Shown here piece after piece: positions 1 to 8,684 of a stretch of 64,000 bases of DNA. The stretch is taken from positions 8,308,001 to 8,372,000 of the forward strand of contig OY969623.1 in the NCBI GenBank assembly GCA_963701675.1, in the 5' to 3' direction. Made by a program: the position numbers and the translations under genes. The notes under the pieces were generated by a model. It saw nothing but the letters and a program-made list of their open reading frames with translations, searched no databases and had not been told where the DNA came from. Source of the stretch: G963701675 sp963701675 (GTDB taxonomy: Bacteria > Planctomycetota > Planctomycetia > Gemmatales > Gemmataceae). Each line of letters begins with the position of its first letter. Position 1 is the first letter of the stretch.

Positions 1-1
1 T

Positions 2-1483
2 GATGTCGGCGCTTACGACCCGAGCCGGCCGTTGGTGATTGATCCGGTGGTGTTGGCGTATTCGACGTATCTCGGCGGTAGCGGTACCGAGTACGGCAAG
101 GACATCGCGGTGGATAAGTTTGGAAGTGCGTATGTCACAGGCGAGACGGACTCTTTGAACTTCCCCATCATTAACCCGTATCAATCGACGAAGGCCGGAA
201 GCGCAGATGCATTCGTCACCAAGCTGAGTCCAGACGGAAAAAACATTCTATATTCCACGTACCTCGGTAGTTCCTACCAGGACTACGGGTTTGGAATTGC
301 CGTGGACGCATCAGGATCGGTGTATGTCGGGGGGAGTTCGCTGGGTGGAAACTTCCCGACCACACCCGGTAGTTTCCAACCGAACATTGCCAACGGCTGC
401 GCCGGCGGGTCTGGTTGCGCCGATGCGTTCATCACCAAGCTAAGCCCCGACGGCGCCGAATTGGTGTATTCCACTTACCTCGGCGGTATCGGTTCGGATA
501 CCGCTGACGAAATCGCTATTGATGCCGCCGGCAACGTCTACATCAAGGGACTTACCGGCGCTTGGGACTTCCCCACGGTAAATCCGGTGCAAGCGCAGAA
601 AGGCGGATGGGGGAAAGATTCGTTCATCAGCAAGCTGAACCCGGCGGGGTCCGCGCTCGTGTACTCAACGTATCTCGGCGGCACTAATCATGACGGATTT
701 TTTGTCGGCTATGGCGGCATTGCCGTTGATTCGGTCGGTCACGCCTACGTTGTCGGGCTAACGGAATCACCTGACTTCCCAACTTACAATGCGATCCAAC
801 CAATTCACGGCGGCTGTTGTTCTGTCCGTGATGCCTTTGTGACCAAGTTAAGCCCGGACGGATCTGCGTTCGTTTATTCCACCTACTTAGGCGGGGCAAA
901 CGGAGAAGAAGGTTATGGCATCGCTGTCGACTCGCAAGGCAATGCATACGTTACCGGCTTAACCACATCGGAGGACTTCCCAACGACGCCGGGTTCTTTC
1001 CAGCCGACTAAGACCGATAACGACATTGACGCATTTGTGTCCAAGATTAGCCCCGATGGCTCCGCTTTCGTCTATTCCACTTTTCTCGGTGGCAGCAATG
1101 ATGATCGGCCCTTCGGCGGCATCGCCGTCGACAAAGCTGGAAACGCCTACGTAGTCGGGAAGACATTCTCCAACGACTTGCCAATCATCTCTGCGTTTCA
1201 ACCGGTGTACGGCGGGCCGGGTGGAGATGCATTTGTCGCCAAGCTATCGGTAGCCGGCGATGCACTCGTTTATTCAAGCTATCTTGGAGGTACGGCTCAA
1301 GAGAATGCCTGGGCGATTACAGTCGACAACCTGAGTGAGGTGTATATTGTTGGGGAAACGGTGTCAGCTGACTTTCCGGTTGCAAACTCCGCCCAGCCTA
1401 GCAAGGGGGGCGGCGTCGATGCGTTCATAACCAAAATCAGCCGCTCGTTGCGCAAAGCAGCGACTGCCGAGCCGGCCCCGTAG
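2..1483 (+). CDS. SBBP-repeat beta-propeller protein, 5' truncated
   Basis: The frame is open to the left edge, and residues before the first possible TTG (position 32) read DVGAYDPSRPLVIDPV, which is typical of the domain that precedes SBBP repeats. The true start therefore lies outside the window. Seven blades follow, each opening with a variant of YSTYLGG and carrying the cores GIAVD..GNAYV and DAFVTKLSPDG. The last blade ends in DAFITKIS and a short basic/Ala tail before the TAG stop. Proteins of this family are predicted to be secreted or surface bound; the substrate or partner is unknown. No C-terminal anchor or sorting signal is visible. The next gene is convergent and lies beyond a large inverted repeat. 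Confidence 0.88.
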   Translation, partial: DVGAYDPSRPLVIDPVVLAYSTYLGGSGTEYGKDIAVDKFGSAYVTGETDSLNFPIINPYQSTKAGSADAFVTKLSPDGKNILYSTYLGSSYQDYGFGIAVDASGSVYVGGSSLGGNFPTTPGSFQPNIANGCAGGSGCADAFITKLSPDGAELVYSTYLGGIGSDTADEIAIDAAGNVYIKGLTGAWDFPTVNPVQAQKGGWGKDSFISKLNPAGSALVYSTYLGGTNHDGFFVGYGGIAVDSVGHAYVVGLTESPDFPTYNAIQPIHGGCCSVRDAFVTKLSPDGSAFVYSTYLGGANGEEGYGIAVDSQGNAYVTGLTTSEDFPTTPGSFQPTKTDNDIDAFVSKISPDGSAFVYSTFLGGSNDDRPFGGIAVDKAGNAYVVGKTFSNDLPIISAFQPVYGGPGGDAFVAKLSVAGDALVYSSYLGGTAQENAWAITVDNLSEVYIVGETVSADFPVANSAQPSKGGGVDAFITKISRSLRKAATAEPAP

Positions 1484-1674
1484 ATCCCTACGACCGCTTA
1501 GCTTGCCACGGCTGGGTCTGCCGTGATATGCACTTGGCGCCTCAAACCTTCGTTCAGCCCGACCCAACGAGACAACGCTCGGCTTGCCACGACTGTGACA
1601 GCACACGCCGAGTTACTCACTCTGATCGTCAGCACGACTTAAAGCACCACTTCCCCCAAGCCCAACGTGAGTAA

Positions 1675-1767
1675 TGTCTCAGTTCGGCTACATATGCACG
1701 TCGCTTACGCTTCGGGTTAGTATGAATCACACTAACCCGAAGCGTTAAGCGAGGGCAACCTGAGACA
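1675..1767. repeat. large intergenic inverted repeat, possible bidirectional terminator
   Basis: An inner stem pairs 1702-1721 (CGCTTACGCTTCGGGTTAGT) with 1731-1751, with one bulged base and a 9-base loop. An outer stem pairs TGTCTCAG (1675-1682) with CTGAGACA (1760-1767). The repeat sits between two convergent genes, and the stop codon of the minus-strand gene (1745-1747) lies inside the right arm. The sequence resembles a repeat I associate with planctomycete intergenic regions. Terminator function is inferred from position and pairing only, since there is no T-tract. Confidence 0.6.
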
Positions 1768-3515
1768 CTATCCCAACAACGTCCTCTGGCTCGAGTCTCA
1801 AGAACGCGTCAGTTGTAAGGTCATTAAGCAGTTCCCTCCCGAATGCAATATCCGACAACACCACAGTCTGCGTAGCCGCCTTTTTCCGCAAAAGCACGGC
1901 CGAGGGGCGATCACCGCTCTCAGCGGCGTCCATCGCCTGCGCGGAACCGGCCGGCGCCGACGGATCGGTCCATCTGATAGTTGCGGTTACCTGTGTTTGA
2001 AGCTGGCCCAACCTCCCCGAGCCATGAGGGCCGCCCGGCGGCGCCGGCGGACTCTCCGTAGGCTCCAGTACACGGATCGCGGCGAAGCGCACCACGTTGA
2101 AGGGTATTGGATCAAACCCCTCGGCGCCCGAATGACTGTGGAATCCACCGGCCACGATCCGGTCTTGCGAGTCCACTACCACACCCTGCGCCTGGTCGGC
2201 ATGTCCGGCGGGATTGATGAACTCGGAACGGATCTCATCGATGACGTCACCTTCGGAGTCGAAACGGCCCACGTACATTCGAGTGGGCTCGCCGGCCATT
2301 TCCTCCTCCGCGGTGAAGCCGGCGACGGCGTAAGTGCCGTCGCTCAATCTGGCCACTGCCCGAGCTCTATTGATCTCGAAATTGCCTTCGAACTTACGTT
2401 CGACGATGCCGTCTCCGCCGCCAAATGCGGTGTCCAGTGCATCACCGTCAGGTTCAAGTCGAGCTATCAGTATCTCACCGGCGACTGTGGAGTCTCCATC
2501 GGTGTCACCCACCAGCACGATGTATCCGTCGTCCGGCTGTCGTAGCATGCCGTAAGCCGCATCGTTCGTCCCGGTGACATCGATAATGCGCTTTCCGTCG
2601 GCGCCGTCGCCGAAACCATCTCCGCCACAACTAATTCCATCGTCGAATTGCCCGTCCTCGCAAAGTCGGAAGGCGGCGAAATCCATAGTGTTCTGGGGGG
2701 AGACTCCCACGTGCCCGCCCAAAAGGATCAGAGGCTCGTCGGTGTTGGGATCGGTGTACGCATCCACATCACGAATCCAGCATGAATTGCCGACCAAGGG
2801 TCCAGAAGCCGTCACCATCAAAAGTGCTGTCTAGATCTCCGTCTGGCTCAAGGCGCGCGACCGCGCACTTGATCGTTTGGTTTACCTCCATGTGCCCGGC
2901 GATGATAATACGATTATCGTCATCTACGTCGATGGCAAAGGCTTTGCTCGCCGTCTGCCCAGGGAACGCGAAGTTGACTTTGCCGTCGCCGCTGAAAGTC
3001 TGATCGAATGCGCCGTCAACGTCCAGGCGCATGACGCCGAATTGGGTCCGGGTGCCGGTGCCCGCCGGAACAACGAAACCGCCCAGCACGAGTCGCTCCG
3101 CCGAGTCGATCACTATGTCTTGGAGGTTATCCAGGCTGGCACCGAAGAATTCCTCGTCAAAGATGCCGTCTCCGCTGAAGCCCGTATCGGGTTCTCCAGT
3201 ATCGCCATCCAGCTCGACCACCTGCCACGACCGGGTTGGTTCGTCGGGAAAAGCAATGCCCGCAAGGTAGACATTGTCGCTATTGGGCTTAAGGGCGATC
3301 GAAGAAGCTTCAGATTCATCAGAGCCTACGAAAACGTGACCGTCCTGTTCGGTTTCCGGTGCTTCGGAAAAATGGAAGTCCGGATCAAAGCTCAAAGTTA
3401 GCAATTCGCGCTTCTCCAGAGGTTCGAGTCGCAAGCCGACCTGAATCCACGGCGATGGCCTCGGCGGCGCCTTACGGACCAGCGCGATCTTGTTCCAGTC
3501 GTCGAATGATAACAT
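1745..3515 (-). CDS. delta-60 repeat propeller surface protein with LEPR-XLL-like N-terminus (frameshifted)
   Basis: The ATG at 3515 is chosen because GAGGAGG lies 8 bases upstream. Residues 26-35 read LEPLEKRELL, close to the LEPR-XLL motif of large planctomycete surface proteins. Delta-60 type repeats follow, with cores such as LDSTFDGDG, DQTFSGDGK and RIIIAGH. The frame breaks near 2794-2798: the upstream frame stops at 2769, while the repeat pattern continues in another frame (RDVDAYTDPN... to the stop at 1745). Removing one base in the CTTGGTC context joins the two into about 590 residues. The last ~110 residues are proline-rich and have no recognised domain. No membrane anchor is seen. 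Function beyond a probable extracellular propeller is unknown. Confidence 0.72.
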
Positions 3516-4599
3516 GATGCAATCCTCCTCGTTGAAGACAATAAACCTACTGTCGCCGGAACGTCCGGCGACAAGAAGCCTCGTATTCCGTGTCTTGCCG
3601 GGATGGCGCGGCACCGCGTACGGGCCGATTCGGAATGAGTCCGCGGCTGTTGCGCGCAACGACTAACTGAGGAATGCAGCCGCGCTACATTCCCCGAATT
3701 ACAGGACAGAAAAGACGCACCGCCGAAAACATGGATATGTTCCTTCCGGACGAATCAAAATGGCAGGCGTTATGGTCCGGATGGCGCGAGCTACGCACGA
3801 TCCGAACAGGGCCGGCGTACGTCCGTGAAATGCGAGAGGAGAGTGTAACAACGTTGCCGACGGAACGCAAAACTATGAGCAAATTGCAATCACAAGTCGG
3901 CAAATATCCTGATATGTTCATGCCTTAATTCGCCCGACGAGCGAAATAAGCGACCAGACAGCACGCAGTACGTGCAGCTGTCGAAAGGAAGTTCTCATAA
4001 TTCGGAGTGCCCGAATTCTCTCCATCCCCTTATTGACGAACCACTGTGCCATCTGATAAACACGATGGAGTTCGATTCGCGCGCTGCGCTGGAGTCGCAA
4101 CATGGACGGCACGAATCATCATGTTGGTTGCAAAAATCTCACACGATACATCGCGTTTGTGCTTGTCGATGCCAAAGTGAGACACCGTCAACAAGCGGCG
4201 ATAATGGGACAGGGAGTCGTGTCGAATCACGCAGATGGAATCCACATCGGCACTTGCGCCAAGGCAACAGTTCGTCCACCGTGGGCGACGGCGTTTCGAT
4301 CATTGTCACGCTGCACCGACTTAAGGCGAGCCGGGAATCGTACGGGTCGTGCTGTGGCATTCTCCGGCAAGTTGTGTCGTTCGTGCCACGTTCCGAACTG
4401 AACTGCTCATCGAAGGCCGAATGGTAGGGTGCAGCAATATTTGTTGGCACCTGTCGTATTTCTCGGCGTTCTCGGCGATCTCAGCGGTTTCGATTTACCG
4501 CAGAGATCGCCGAGAACGCCGAAAATCAAGGGTGTCGCGGGCGAAGCATGGGCCAAAATCCGCAACTGCACCCGAATGGTAGGTTTTTTCCCTTTTTTC
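3516..4599. other. long intergenic region without a convincing gene
   Basis: About 1.1 kb separates two divergent surface-protein genes. Open frames occur on both strands (for example 3674-3928 plus, 3972-4427 plus, 3918-4245 minus). They overlap each other, lack clear ribosome binding sites and show no family I recognise. Composition is lower in GC than the flanks. The region contains a strong hairpin at 4463-4522 and would also hold the promoters of the two flanking genes. A decayed gene cannot be excluded. Confidence 0.5.
4463..4522. repeat. 25-bp inverted repeat with 10-base loop
   Basis: The left arm 4463-4487 begins TCGGCGTTCTCGGCGATCTC and the right arm 4498-4522 is its reverse complement, with one A-A mismatch (4483). 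The pairing can extend one more base inward. No open frame that looks real crosses it. The arms resemble mobile or structural repeats seen in planctomycete intergenic DNA; that resemblance is from memory. Confidence 0.65.
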
Positions 4600-4628
4600 T
4601 TGATGGTTTGCGTGAAGTCGGGTATCCT
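4600..4628 (+). promoter_or_regulatory. candidate sigma-70 promoter of the HAF-repeat gene
   Basis: TTGATG at 4600-4605 is followed by a 17-base spacer and TATCCT at 4623-4628, which predicts a leader of about 65 bases before the ATG at 4700. This is a match by eye only. Confidence 0.35.
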
Positions 4629-4699
4629 ATCGGATCAGCGGGGCTTACCCTACGGCAACAAGGCCTCGCACGGGAACACGACGATAAGAGGTGACTCGC

Positions 4700-6016
4700 A
4701 TGTCTCAAACAAAGGGAAGGCGTCCTTACTCCACCTCGCTGAGCAAGCGGCATCACTCATCAGCCGCCCACCGACCCTCTATCGAACCTTTGGAATCACG
4801 CTGTCTCCTTACCTACGCCGTCATTGACTTGGGACATCTCGGCGGCGGCGACACGCTCGCCTGGGGCATTAATAACAAAGGAGAGGTTGTCGGTAATTCG
4901 AGGAACGCGAGCGGCATCGATCGTGCCTTCATCTACCGCAATAACAAGATGACCGATCTCGGCACGCTAGGTGGTTCGAGCAGCGTTGCCTATGCCATCA
5001 ACAATCACAGCCAGGTGACCGGCAGGGCCTTTCTCCCCGGAGATCAGGATGAACACGCCTTTTTCTGGGACGGCGCGATGCAGGACATCCCCACCCTGGG
5101 CGGCTCTGATGGGGCGGGGACCGGTATCAACGACGATGGGATTATCGTCGGTCAATCCGATCTTCCGAATGGCTCCTATCATGCGTTCATGTACGATCCG
5201 CCGAACCCTATTCAGGACCTCGGGACATTGGGAAGCGGCGACCGAAGTGCGGCGCGTGGGATCAACAGCCTGGGCCAAATAACCGGCGGTTCATTCACCG
5301 GAGGCGCCCAGCAACACGCCTTCCTGTGGGAAGACGGTCAGATGAACGGGATCGGCACGTTCGGTGGCGTGATCAGTAAGGCATACGGAATAAACAACAG
5401 CACCATCATCGTCGGGACTTCGCAGTATCCCGGCGGTGGATTCACTCACGCTTATCGCTGGAAGGTTGACTGGGTCCCGCAAATGCAGGACTTAGGTACG
5501 TTCGGAGGCATGAACAGCGTCGCCCGGGCGATTAACTCATTCGGCGCCATCGTCGGCGATGCGGAGTACGCGAACGGCACCAGTCGTGCTTTTATCTACC
5601 AAAACGACACGATGATTGATCTCAACACCTTGATTCCGGCAGAAAGCCCATGGGTGCTTGAGACCGCGTACGGCATTAATGACCGAGGCCAAATCATCGG
5701 TTGGGGAACCCGAAACGGAGAAACGGGTCACTCTTTCCTGCTCACTCGTAGGCAAATGCGCCCGACGCCTCCGGGCACCGGCACTCCGATTCCCCCGGCG
5801 CCCTTCGGTGTGGTTCAGCCTGACGTTGCTAACCGAGACGTTCCACCGCGGGTTGAAAGACCGAGCAATCGAGTCGATGAAACGCTCGGCACAAGTATGC
5901 AACAACCGGGCGCTTCCGACGTGCAATCCTTCCGTGCGAGTCCGGCACGTCAGCTGGAATTAAACAACGTCGGCGATTCGCTGTTCACCATGTTCATTGC
6001 CCCGTTCGTGCAATAG
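4700..6016 (+). CDS. HAF-repeat extracellular protein with LEPR-XLL-like N-terminus
   Basis: The ATG at 4700 has AGAGGTG six to seven bases upstream; the in-frame GTG at 4691 overlaps that binding site and is less likely. Residues 28-37 read IEPLESRCLL, a close variant of LEPR-XLL, after a basic Ser/His-rich leader. Six to seven HAF-type repeats follow, with cores such as GINNKGEVVG, HAFFWDGAMQD and DLGTLGG; the repeat name comes from the H-A-F triplet. The C-terminal ~95 residues are Pro/Arg-rich and of low complexity. The protein is predicted to be exported; its role is unknown. Only 13 bases separate its stop from the convergent radical SAM gene. Confidence 0.85.
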   Translation: MSQTKGRRPYSTSLSKRHHSSAAHRPSIEPLESRCLLTYAVIDLGHLGGGDTLAWGINNKGEVVGNSRNASGIDRAFIYRNNKMTDLGTLGGSSSVAYAINNHSQVTGRAFLPGDQDEHAFFWDGAMQDIPTLGGSDGAGTGINDDGIIVGQSDLPNGSYHAFMYDPPNPIQDLGTLGSGDRSAARGINSLGQITGGSFTGGAQQHAFLWEDGQMNGIGTFGGVISKAYGINNSTIIVGTSQYPGGGFTHAYRWKVDWVPQMQDLGTFGGMNSVARAINSFGAIVGDAEYANGTSRAFIYQNDTMIDLNTLIPAESPWVLETAYGINDRGQIIGWGTRNGETGHSFLLTRRQMRPTPPGTGTPIPPAPFGVVQPDVANRDVPPRVERPSNRVDETLGTSMQQPGASDVQSFRASPARQLELNNVGDSLFTMFIAPFVQ

Positions 6017-6029
6017 GCGAGAGGCGGGT

Positions 6030-7091
6030 TCAGTCAAATAACGACTTTTGCGATCCTCCTGGTCTTCTAAATGCCTCGGTGCTCAGCGAAGGACCTTCTG
6101 TACTAATCGCCACGCGACGACATGTCATGTGAAAGAGGTCGCGCATCGCCTCGGCAATTACACCTTGACCGCGCATGCGTGTTCCGAATCTCGGGTCGTT
6201 TATTCGTCCGCTGCGTATCTCTCGAACTCGCGATAAGACCTTTTCCTTCCGCTCGGGATAGTGGTTGCCAAGCCATGTTTCAAACAACTCCGAAACGCCG
6301 TAGGGCAGGCGAAGCGCGACATATCCCGCGTAGCGGGCGCCGGCTTCGGCCGCCGCGTGCAGGATCGACGGGATCTCGTGATCGTTCAGGCCGGGAATCA
6401 TGGGGGCGAGCATCACGCCGACGGGGATTCCAGCGCTCGCGAGTTTCCGCACAGCGTCCAGCCGGCCGTGAGGCTGCGTCGTCCGCGGTTCCATTCTCCG
6501 CGCGAGTTCTCGGTCCAAGGTCGTGATAGACAGAAAGACCATTGCGGCATGATGGCTTGCAAGCTCACCTAGAAGATCGATGTCGCGAGTGACCAACTGG
6601 TTTTTAGTGACAATCCCAACTGGATTGCGGAACTCGGCCAGCACCTCCAGACACCCACGCGTCAGGCGAAAGCGGCGCTCGGCGGGCTGGTAGCAATCGG
6701 TCACGCCGCTGATGCCGATGATCTGCGGCTGCCATCGCGGCAATGCCAGTTCACGCCGCAGGAGCGCTGGTGCATTCTCCTTGACGAGAATTTTCGTTTC
6801 GAAATCAAGCCCGGCCGAAAAGCCGAGGTACTCATGGTATGGCCGGGCGTAGCAGTAGGCGCAGCCGTGCTCGCATCCTCGATAAGGATTGATGCTGGCG
6901 TTGAAGCCCACGTCGGGGCTGTCGTTCGTCGTAAGCAAGGAGCGAGAGACATCGCGTAAGAAAACCGTTGCGGGCACCACACCGTCGGGCCCATCGTCAT
7001 CCGGTCCCCGCTCGTAGTGGATGGTCTCAAATCGGTTCGGCGGATTATCGGCGGCGCCGCGTCCCCGAATCGGCAGTTCACTGGCCGGCAT
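6030..7091 (-). CDS. PA0069-type radical SAM protein
   Basis: This 353-residue protein has the SAM-cluster motif C73-x3-C77-x2-C80 inside NPYRGCEHGCAYCYARP, followed by EYLGFSAGLDFETKI, a combination typical of the PA0069 / SplB-like radical SAM family. The three cysteines would bind a 4Fe-4S cluster that cleaves S-adenosylmethionine. The substrate of this family is not firmly established, although it is related to spore photoproduct lyase. AGGTAAG lies about 7 bases upstream of the ATG. It is the last gene of the minus-strand block, 77 bases beyond the aldehyde dehydrogenase, and it has no evident link to aromatic catabolism. Confidence 0.88.
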   Translation of the reverse strand: MPASELPIRGRGAADNPPNRFETIHYERGPDDDGPDGVVPATVFLRDVSRSLLTTNDSPDVGFNASINPYRGCEHGCAYCYARPYHEYLGFSAGLDFETKILVKENAPALLRRELALPRWQPQIIGISGVTDCYQPAERRFRLTRGCLEVLAEFRNPVGIVTKNQLVTRDIDLLGELASHHAAMVFLSITTLDRELARRMEPRTTQPHGRLDAVRKLASAGIPVGVMLAPMIPGLNDHEIPSILHAAAEAGARYAGYVALRLPYGVSELFETWLGNHYPERKEKVLSRVREIRSGRINDPRFGTRMRGQGVIAEAMRDLFHMTCRRVAISTEGPSLSTEAFRRPGGSQKSLFD

Positions 7092-7168
7092 GAGGCTTAC
7101 CTATCCGTTTCGAATTCTTCACCTAGCAGATCGAAACGGAGTGGGAAATGCAAGGTTAGCACAAGGCT

Positions 7169-8626
7169 CTATTGGTCACGAAGTTTCATGGACACATACT
7201 TCGTCTCCAAGTATGCTTCCAACCCTTCGTGGGCCAACTCTCGACCTAGGCCGCTCTCTTTCATGCCGCCGAATGGACACTGCGGCGTCGACGGAACGGG
7301 ATCATTGATACCGATGATGCCGGCCTCGATGCCTTCGGCCATGCGCCACGCGATGGTGAGATCGTTGGTAAAGACATAGGCCGCCAGCCCGTATCGCGTA
7401 TTGTTCGCGGCATCGATGACTTCATCTAGATTCTTGAATCCTAAGAGCGGCATGACAGGTGCAAACGGCTCCTCGATCAGCATCTGGGCGTCGTGGGCGA
7501 GGTTATGCAAAACGGTTGGTTCGAAAAAGTAACCGCGTTCAAACCGGTCGCTTCGTTTTCCGCCCGTTAGAACTTTGGCGCCGCCGCGCTTCGCATCGTC
7601 GACAAGACCGACGGTATTCTCCATGGCGCGTTTCTCGAACATGGGACCGACTTCGACGCCGGGCTCCAGACCGTTGCCGAGCTTCAAGCCACGTGCGAAT
7701 TCAACCGCGGCCTCGGTGAACTTCTTCTCAACATCTTGATGCACGTAAAAGCGACTCGGCGCAATGCAGACCTGGCCGTTGTTGCGGAACTTCCCCGTCA
7801 CGGCGAGTTTCGCGCCGACTTCCGGATCGGCATCCGGAAACACGATAAACGGTGCATGACCGCCGAGTTCCAGACTCAGCCGTTTAAGGTGATTGGCAGC
7901 GCCTTTCATCAGTTGTTTGCCGACCTCGGTCGAACCGGTGAAGCTGATCTTTCGGCAGATGCGATTTTCGAGGAACTCGTCGGCCAGCTCCTGTGGTGGG
8001 CCCATCACCAGGTTCGCCACACCGGGAGGCAATCCCGCCTCCATCATGCACTCGAAGACCTCGATCAAACAAAGCGGTGTTTGCGTAGCGGGCTTGCAGA
8101 CTACGGTGCAACCCGCCGCCAAAGCCGGTGCGATTTTCCGAGAGGGAAGGGTAATCGGGAAGTTCCACGGACTGATGGCTGCGACGACGCCGACTGGGTG
8201 CTTGATCGTGATGTGCCTTTTTCCCGGCACACTGTTAGGGATCACCTGGCCATAGGCCCGTTTGCCTTCTTCCGCAAACCATTCGAACGTATCGGCCGAA
8301 TGAAGAATCTCTGCCTTCGATTCCGCTAACGGCTTGCCTTGTTCCAGCGTGAGGGTGCGCGCAATGGCATCGCAGCGTTGCCGCATCAACTCGGCCGTCT
8401 TTTTGAGAATCTTAGCCCGGTCCCATGCTGTTTGCTTCATCCAACCTGGCAAGGCATGCTGAGCGGCTTGAAGCGCGCGGCGGGTCTCTGCCCGGCCGCC
8501 GTAGGCAACTGCCGCCAACACCTCTTCGGTGGCGGGGTTCGTGATTTCCCGGAGTTGACCATTGTCGGCTTCACACCATTTGCCGTCGATCAACATTCGC
8601 TTCATTACTACGGTGCCGACGGACAT
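7169..8626 (-). CDS. gabD: NAD(P)-dependent aldehyde dehydrogenase, succinate-semialdehyde dehydrogenase type
   Basis: Full-length ALDH of 485 residues. Visible motifs are PWNFP (153-157), FTGSTEVGK (229-237), the general base Glu253 in LELGGHAP and the nucleophile Cys287 in GQVCIAP. The C-terminal PFGGMKESGLGRE pattern matches the GabD branch, which oxidises succinate semialdehyde to succinate. The binding site GGGAG precedes the ATG. It lies 58 bases after agmatine deiminase, which would suit a putrescine/GABA route. Another aldehyde, such as one from aromatic catabolism, is also possible, and ALDH substrate cannot be fixed from sequence alone. Confidence 0.85.
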   Translation of the reverse strand: MSVGTVVMKRMLIDGKWCEADNGQLREITNPATEEVLAAVAYGGRAETRRALQAAQHALPGWMKQTAWDRAKILKKTAELMRQRCDAIARTLTLEQGKPLAESKAEILHSADTFEWFAEEGKRAYGQVIPNSVPGKRHITIKHPVGVVAAISPWNFPITLPSRKIAPALAAGCTVVCKPATQTPLCLIEVFECMMEAGLPPGVANLVMGPPQELADEFLENRICRKISFTGSTEVGKQLMKGAANHLKRLSLELGGHAPFIVFPDADPEVGAKLAVTGKFRNNGQVCIAPSRFYVHQDVEKKFTEAAVEFARGLKLGNGLEPGVEVGPMFEKRAMENTVGLVDDAKRGGAKVLTGGKRSDRFERGYFFEPTVLHNLAHDAQMLIEEPFAPVMPLLGFKNLDEVIDAANNTRYGLAAYVFTNDLTIAWRMAEGIEAGIIGINDPVPSTPQCPFGGMKESGLGRELAHEGLEAYLETKYVSMKLRDQ

Positions 8627-8684
8627 GTGCTATCTCCCGGTGGTTGACAAAATACGAGACGAATGTGCGCATTGTATTGCGAAC

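Noticed and set aside
2..1483. SBBP coding repeats as a CRISPR or tandem DNA array
   Set aside because: The repeats are protein-level blades of ~60 codons with diverged DNA, not uniform short repeats with spacers.
1507..1525. Short hairpin CACGGC/GCCGTG as terminator of the first gene
   Set aside because: Only six base pairs and no T-tract; the larger repeat at 1675-1767 is a better candidate.
3674..3928. Plus-strand frame of 84 codons in the gene desert
   Set aside because: No ribosome binding site before the first ATG, an opposing frame of similar size, and no recognisable motif.
3972..4427. Plus-strand frame of 151 codons in the gene desert
   Set aside because: Cys/Ser/His-rich composition looks non-coding, and several frames overlap on both strands.
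6030..7091. Spore photoproduct lyase
   Set aside because: The cluster motif context (NPYRGCEHGCAYCYARP) fits the PA0069-type family, and no sporulation context is present.
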